Origin: DASPOF01 sp035626155
GTDB taxonomy: Bacteria > Desulfobacterota > Binatia > Binatales > Binataceae
Length of the DNA stretch: 54,694 nucleotides
Direction of reading: 5' to 3'
NCBI GenBank assembly: GCA_035626155.1
Contig: DASPOF010000117.1
Span: 1-54,694, forward strand
In this document: piece by piece, positions 51,279 through 54,694 of the stretch
Layout: each line of letters opens with the position of its first letter
Position numbering within the stretch: position 1 is the first letter of the stretch
Notes under the pieces: model-generated
Database searches by the model: none
What the model was told of the DNA's origin: nothing
Seen by the model: the letters and a program-made list of their open reading frames with translations, nothing else
Translations under genes and position numbers: made by a program

Positions 51279-52031
51279 GTGCCAGCCTTGGATGCGCGAA
51301 ATGCCACTGCTGCAATAATTGGCGCCGGCGATTTCATCGGCGCGGCGATCGCCAGGAAATTCGCCGCCGAGGGCTTTGTCGTTTTCGCCGGACGCCGCAA
51401 CGGCGACAAGCTCGCGCCCCTGGCCGCGGATATCGAAGCGCACGGAGGGCGCATCGTCGCGCGCACGCTCGATGCGCGCAAAGAGGACGAGATCACATCA
51501 TTCCTCCGCGATGCCGACGCGCGCGCGCCGCTTGAGGTGTGCATCTTCAATATCGGCGCAAACGTGAACTACCCGCTCACCGAGACGACCGAGCGCGTGT
51601 TCCGCAAAGTATGGGAGATGGGCTGCTACGCCGGGTTTCTCGCCGGCCGCGAGGCCGCCCGCTTGATGCTCCCGCGCGGGCGCGGATGCATCTTCTTTAC
51701 CGGCGCGACCGCGAGCCTACGCGGCGGCGTCGGGTATGCGGCGTTCGCCAGCGCAAAGTTCGGCCTTCGCGCCGTCGCGCAGAGCGCCGCGCGCGAGCTT
51801 GGCCCGAAAAATATCCATGTCGCTCATCTGATCATCGATGCCGGCGTGGACACCGCATGGGTGCGAGATATGATTCGCAGGCGCGAGGGCGAGGCAGCGG
51901 TGCAGAACTTGCCGCCCGGCCGGCTGATGCGGCCCGAGGCGGTCGCGGAAGCATACTGGCAGCTCTACGAGCAGCCGCGCGATGCGTGGACGTTCGAGCA
52001 AGAAATCCGCCCGTTCGCAGAGAAATGGTGA
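51279..52031 (+). CDS. Short-chain dehydrogenase/reductase (SDR)
   Basis: 250 residues from a GTG start at 51279 with AGAGG about 7 nt upstream. Cofactor loop: AAIIGAGDFIGAAIARKFAAEGFVVFAGRRNGDKL. The usual NNAG strand reads FNIGANVNYPL; GCIFFTGATASLRGGVGYAAFASAKFGLRAVAQSAARELG carries the catalytic Ser region and a Y..F..AK variant in place of the Y-x-x-x-K motif (GYAAFASAK). NAD(P)-dependent oxidoreductase of unknown substrate; the displaced Tyr/Lys may change chemistry. It overlaps or abuts the following isomerase gene (stop 52031, next start 52025 or 52037), so they form an operon. Confidence 0.88.
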   Translation: MPALDARNATAAIIGAGDFIGAAIARKFAAEGFVVFAGRRNGDKLAPLAADIEAHGGRIVARTLDARKEDEITSFLRDADARAPLEVCIFNIGANVNYPLTETTERVFRKVWEMGCYAGFLAGREAARLMLPRGRGCIFFTGATASLRGGVGYAAFASAKFGLRAVAQSAARELGPKNIHVAHLIIDAGVDTAWVRDMIRRREGEAAVQNLPPGRLMRPEAVAEAYWQLYEQPRDAWTFEQEIRPFAEKW

Positions 52032-52036
52032 CGTCA

Positions 52037-52642
52037 ATGGTCAAAGTCGAGTTTCATTTCGACTTCGGCAGCCCCAACGCTTACCTCGCTCACCTGGTAA
52101 TTCCGGAAATCGAGCGGCGCACCGGCGTGAAATTCGACTACGTTCCGGTGCTGCTCGGCGGCGTCTTCAAGATGACGAACAATCGTTCGCCGGCCGAGAG
52201 CCTGCGGGGCATCCGCAACAAGCCCGACTACGAGCGGCTCGAGACTCAGCGTTTCATCCGCCGCCACGGAATCACTCGTTTTAAGAGCAATCCCTTCTTT
52301 CCCGTGAACACGCTGATGATCATGCGGGGCGCGATCGCGGCTCGCCGCCTCGGCGTGTTCGAGCGCTACGTCGATGAGATGTATCGGCTCATGTGGGCCG
52401 AGCCCAGGAAGATGGACGATCCGGCAGTCTATCGAAGCGCGCTCGAGGAAGCGGGTTTCGATGCGGCGCGATTCTTCGAACTGATCGAGTCCCCCGAGGT
52501 CAAAGAGGAGCTCCTCAGGAATACCCAGCGTTCGGTGGAACGCGGAACGTTCGGGTCGCCGACCTTCTTCGTCGGCGATGAGATTTTCTTCGGCAAGGAC
52601 CGGCTGCGCGACGTCGAAGAGATGATCCTGCAATCAAAGTAG
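52037..52642 (+). CDS. DsbA-fold 2-hydroxychromene-2-carboxylate isomerase-like protein
   Basis: 201 residues from ATG 52037; ATG 52025 overlapping the SDR stop is an alternative. Motifs: VEFHFDFGSPNAYLAHLVIPEIERRTG (Ser in place of CxxC, as in glutathione-using kappa-class GST/HCCA isomerases), PVLLGGVFKMTNN, FFPVNTLMIMRGAIAA, and GTFGSPTFFVGDEIFFGKDRLRDVE with the cis-Pro. The family includes enzymes of naphthalene-type degradation and general glutathione S-transferase kappa proteins. Operon with the SDR upstream suggests a joint catabolic role. Confidence 0.9.
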   Translation: MVKVEFHFDFGSPNAYLAHLVIPEIERRTGVKFDYVPVLLGGVFKMTNNRSPAESLRGIRNKPDYERLETQRFIRRHGITRFKSNPFFPVNTLMIMRGAIAARRLGVFERYVDEMYRLMWAEPRKMDDPAVYRSALEEAGFDAARFFELIESPEVKEELLRNTQRSVERGTFGSPTFFVGDEIFFGKDRLRDVEEMILQSK

Positions 52643-52797
52643 GTTTTTCCTACAAGCGGATCGCTTGACGCAGCGGCGCCCGGTTGGAAATCTTCAGGCG
52701 CGGCAATCGGCCCGCGGGTGGGGTTCGCGCGAGTTTCCATTCGCGGGCGGATGCGCGTGTGTACGCGGCAGCCGGGGTCAGGCGCCGCGGGAAACTT

Positions 52798-52859
52798 GCA
52801 GGATGTTGAGAAAAGCCTGATCATCGCGGTTCGCTTGTGGCAGGGTCTCAACATCCTGC
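52798..52859. repeat. Inverted repeat with 14-bp perfect arms
   Basis: GCAGGATGTTGAGA (52798-52811) and its exact complement TCTCAACATCCTGC (52846-52859) flank 34 nt. The arms resemble dispersed intergenic repeats or MITE-like elements of several proteobacterial lineages. First of three structures in the 358-bp gene-free gap 52643-53000. Confidence 0.65.
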
Positions 52860-52870
52860 GTGAAAAATGG

Positions 52871-52930
52871 CTGCTCTCCTCTATCTTCTCCCCCGGTATT
52901 TTCCGGGGGAGATAAGAGAGGGGGGAGCAG
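52871..52930. repeat. 60-bp imperfect palindrome with CTCCCCCGG core
   Basis: Core stem TCTCCCCCGG (52887-52896) and CCGGGGGAGA (52903-52912) around a TATTTT loop; the ends CTGCTC and GAGCAG also pair, with small bulges between. A REP-like hairpin, possibly also a terminator for the isomerase operon. Confidence 0.65.
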
Positions 52931-52952
52931 GCTGTGATTTATCACCAGCCTG
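52928..52952. repeat. Third hairpin before the nitroreductase gene
   Basis: CAGGCTG-TGAT-TT-ATCA-C-CAGCCTG: 11-bp stem with a single bulged C and a 2-nt loop, sharing its first bases with the previous palindrome. It lies about 50 bp before the nitroreductase start. Confidence 0.55.
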
Positions 52953-53000
52953 CTGAGACAACGCGTGGCGCACAAAGGCGCCGGGCAAGGGAGGACTCAT

Positions 53001-53807
53001 ATGGAATTCAAAGAGGTGGTAGGGCGCCGTCGGACCATCCGTTATTTTCAATCGTGGCGTCCGGTCGAGCGGGAAAAGATCCAGATCATGCTGGAGGCCG
53101 CGCGGCGCGCGTCCTGCGCCGTCAACGCGACCTTCATGCGCGCGATCGTGGTGCATCGCGACCAGATGCCGCGCGAGTCGCTCGATGCGCTCAAGACCCC
53201 GGTCTCGGGACTCAATATCGAGCTGGCCCCGGTCCATATTTACATCTACTGCGATCCCACGGCGTACATTGGCGCGCAACAGCGCCTCAAGCGGCTCGTC
53301 GATGTGGGCGCGCTCAACGCGACCCACGGATGGAGTCACAAGTTCGTCGATGAGTTCGTATGGCCGAACATCTTGAAGCCCGCCTCAGAGAACCCGATGA
53401 CGCCCAGGCGCACGGGCGGCGCTCCTCCGATCGCCGGTGTCGCCGCCGACGCGGGAATCGCGGTGTGCCAGGCGATGCTCGCCGCAGTCGATGAGGGCCT
53501 CGGCGTGTGCCTGTCCGCGTTCGTGCCCGATCCGGTCAAGGCGGTGATCAAGCCGCCCGATCATTGGGTCCCGCTGTGGGTGCTGCTGGTGGGATATCCG
53601 GCCGAGGGATGGGAAGCGGGAGGCCAGCGGCCGCGTCCCCCGATGGAAGAAATTTATTTCGAGGGCGAGTACGGAAAGCCGTTCAAGGAAGATCCCGCGG
53701 TCACCGAGCAACTGAAGCAAGCCAGGATGATCCAGCCGCCGGCGCCATTGCCGTGGCGCAAGGAAGAAGTCAAGGCGCTCGCGCGGATGTTCGGATTGCC
53801 CGAGTAA
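53001..53807 (+). CDS. Nitroreductase family protein
   Basis: 268 residues from ATG 53001 with GGGAGG 8 nt upstream. The N-terminus MEFKEVVGRRRTIRYFQSWRPVEREKIQIMLEAARRASCAVN is the FMN-binding start of nitroreductases; ADAGIAVCQAMLAAVDEGLGVCLSAFVPDPVKAVIKPPDHWVPLWVLLVGYPAEGW is the second FMN and dimer segment. A C-terminal extension of about 50 residues is longer than in minimal family members. FMN-dependent NAD(P)H reduction of quinones, nitro or ene compounds is the family reaction. Substrate unknown. Confidence 0.93.
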   Translation: MEFKEVVGRRRTIRYFQSWRPVEREKIQIMLEAARRASCAVNATFMRAIVVHRDQMPRESLDALKTPVSGLNIELAPVHIYIYCDPTAYIGAQQRLKRLVDVGALNATHGWSHKFVDEFVWPNILKPASENPMTPRRTGGAPPIAGVAADAGIAVCQAMLAAVDEGLGVCLSAFVPDPVKAVIKPPDHWVPLWVLLVGYPAEGWEAGGQRPRPPMEEIYFEGEYGKPFKEDPAVTEQLKQARMIQPPAPLPWRKEEVKALARMFGLPE

Positions 53808-53829
53808 GAACGTTCCGAAGCGAAATCGC

Positions 53830-53864
53830 TCCGGCCCGGGACGGGCAACTCGTCTCGGGCCGGA
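53830..53864. terminator. Bidirectional terminator hairpin
   Basis: TCCGGCCCGGGACG-GGCAACT-CGTCTCGGGCCGGA: a 14-bp stem with one G-T wobble and a 7-nt loop. It lies between the convergent nitroreductase and acyl-CoA dehydrogenase genes. No U-run, but the stem is very stable. Confidence 0.65.
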
Positions 53865-53924
53865 AATTACTGTCGCGCAAGTTGGCCGAGGGGCGAACGT
53901 GCGCCGCGCGCAACCGGATCTCGC

Positions 53925-54694
53925 TCAGCGGATCGCGGACATCCCGGTCAGCGCGCGTCCGATGATGAGCTTCTGAATCTGCGTCGTCCCGTCCGGGATC
54001 GTCATCATCCGCGCGTCGCGCAGGCACCGTTCGACGCGGTTCTCGCTGGCAAGCCCGTTGGCGCCCATGCACTGGATCGCGGTCGATGCGACCTTCACCG
54101 CGGTTTCGGTCGCATACCACTTCGCCATCGATGGCTCGATGTCGGCGCGCCCGCGGCCGAGCGCCGTGTATGCGCGCTGACAGAGCAGCCGCGCCGCGTC
54201 GATCTCGGTCGCCATCTCGGCAACCATCGCGGCGACCAATTGATGGCGTGCGATTTCCTTTCCGAATTGCCGCCGCACCTGCACGTACTTGAGCGCGATC
54301 TCATACGCGCGCCGTGCGATTCCGACCGAAAGCATCGCACTCCACGCTCGCGCGTGCGAGAAAAGCTGGAGCGTGCGCGCAAACGCGCGCTCGGGCGACG
54401 TGGATTGCGCGCTGCGCCATCCGCCGAGCACGTTCGTCTCCGGCACTCTTACGTCATCGAAGAAAAGCTCCGAGGTCGGAAACGACCGCAGCCCCATCGT
54501 GGGAATCTCGCGGCTCTGAAACGGCGACTCGCGCCGATCGACCACAAAATGGCGGAATCCGGCGGGACCCGCCGACGGGTCCGTCTGCGCGAGCACGACC
54601 GCGATATCGGCGATGCTCCCGTTGCTGATCCACGTCTTGGTGCCGTTGAGAATCCACGCGCCGTCCTTTCGCACCGCGCGGCATCGGATGCCGG
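53925..54694 (-). CDS. Acyl-CoA dehydrogenase, 5' end beyond window
   Basis: The minus frame is open to the window edge; 256 residues of the C-terminal two thirds are visible, starting GIRCRAVRKDGAWILNGTKTWISNGSIADIAVVLAQTD. Further motifs: RIVHA-equivalent RTLQLFSHARAWSAMLSVGIARRAYEIALKYVQVRRQFGKEIARHQLVAAMVAEM, then IQCMGANGLASENRVERCLRDARMMTIPDGTTQIQKLIIGRALTG. At the usual YEGT(S/T)(E/Q)IQ site it reads PDGTTQIQ, with Asp in the catalytic Glu position, so the base may be Asp or sit elsewhere. FAD-dependent acyl-CoA oxidation. Confidence 0.92.
   Translation of the reverse strand, partial: GIRCRAVRKDGAWILNGTKTWISNGSIADIAVVLAQTDPSAGPAGFRHFVVDRRESPFQSREIPTMGLRSFPTSELFFDDVRVPETNVLGGWRSAQSTSPERAFARTLQLFSHARAWSAMLSVGIARRAYEIALKYVQVRRQFGKEIARHQLVAAMVAEMATEIDAARLLCQRAYTALGRGRADIEPSMAKWYATETAVKVASTAIQCMGANGLASENRVERCLRDARMMTIPDGTTQIQKLIIGRALTGMSAIR

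Noticed and set aside
52643..53000. CRISPR-like array
   Set aside because: The repeats are inverted, not direct, and differ from each other; no spacer pattern and no cas genes.

Overview
This 54.7-kb window is a GC-rich (roughly 60-65 %, by eye), gene-dense bacterial chromosome segment. No tRNA, rRNA, CRISPR array, phage structural gene or replication origin was seen. The mix suggests a soil or sediment bacterium with a Gram-negative-type envelope and an aerobic, acyl-CoA-based heterotrophic metabolism: paired acyl-CoA dehydrogenases, HpaI aldolase, RraA-type lyase, dienelactone hydrolase, RND metal efflux, lipoproteins, S53 and G1 secreted peptidases, and huge SBBP/choice-of-anchor-D proteins. 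I would guess an uncultured lineage such as Candidatus Binatota or a relative of Desulfobacterota, Methylomirabilota or Acidobacteriota. That is inference from gene content only.

Layout. 1-3.3 kb (minus): a cation-ATPase module made of a small membrane protein, an HMA-like partner and a P2-type ATPase cut by the window edge. 3.4-9.3 kb (minus): a tight four-gene run of secreted hydrolases (G1 glutamic peptidase, polysaccharide deacetylase, DUF4015-type glycoside hydrolase, and an AmiE-like/NamZ-like fusion) that looks like a cell-wall or polymer scavenging operon. 9.7-15 kb (plus): RtcB RNA ligase, a THUMP-domain protein, a CBS-pair protein, a glycosyltransferase and a HGSNAT-like membrane acyltransferase. 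15-20.7 kb (minus): a BON-like secreted protein, a CinA-family amidase, two acyl-CoA dehydrogenases that look like the two subunits of one heteromeric enzyme, and a sulfatase.

20.8-22.2 kb: an IS5-family element inserted exactly in the loop of a REP-like palindrome, with a second uninterrupted palindrome nearby. 22.2-26.9 kb: a small-acid module (Ldh-type oxidoreductase, HpaI aldolase, D-2-hydroxyacid dehydrogenase, RraA-family lyase, dienelactone hydrolase). 27-30.9 kb (minus): a sedolisin peptidase and two unknown exported proteins. 30.9-37.2 kb: transposase debris around a 1,642-residue SBBP-repeat protein whose last domain is frameshifted by a perfect 10-bp tandem duplication.

37.3-41.4 kb: GlgX-type debranching enzyme and FtsH. 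41.5-46.8 kb: an EF-hand-like lipoprotein and a CusBA/CzcBA-type metal efflux pair with no intact outer-membrane channel gene. 47-51 kb: a 42-residue membrane peptide candidate, an Asp-box propeller, SCO1-type copper protein, a 23-residue-repeat membrane protein and a glycine-zipper lipoprotein. 51-54.7 kb: a TetR remnant, SDR oxidoreductase, DsbA-fold isomerase, three consecutive hairpins, nitroreductase and a partial acyl-CoA dehydrogenase.

The most interesting items are the AmiE-NamZ fusion and its operon, the IS5 insertion in a REP loop, the duplication-driven frameshift in the giant SBBP protein, the 23-residue repeat protein, the internally duplicated exported protein at 29.7-30.3 kb, and the RtcB-THUMP pairing. 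Nothing seen is clearly a complete new defence or biosynthetic system.
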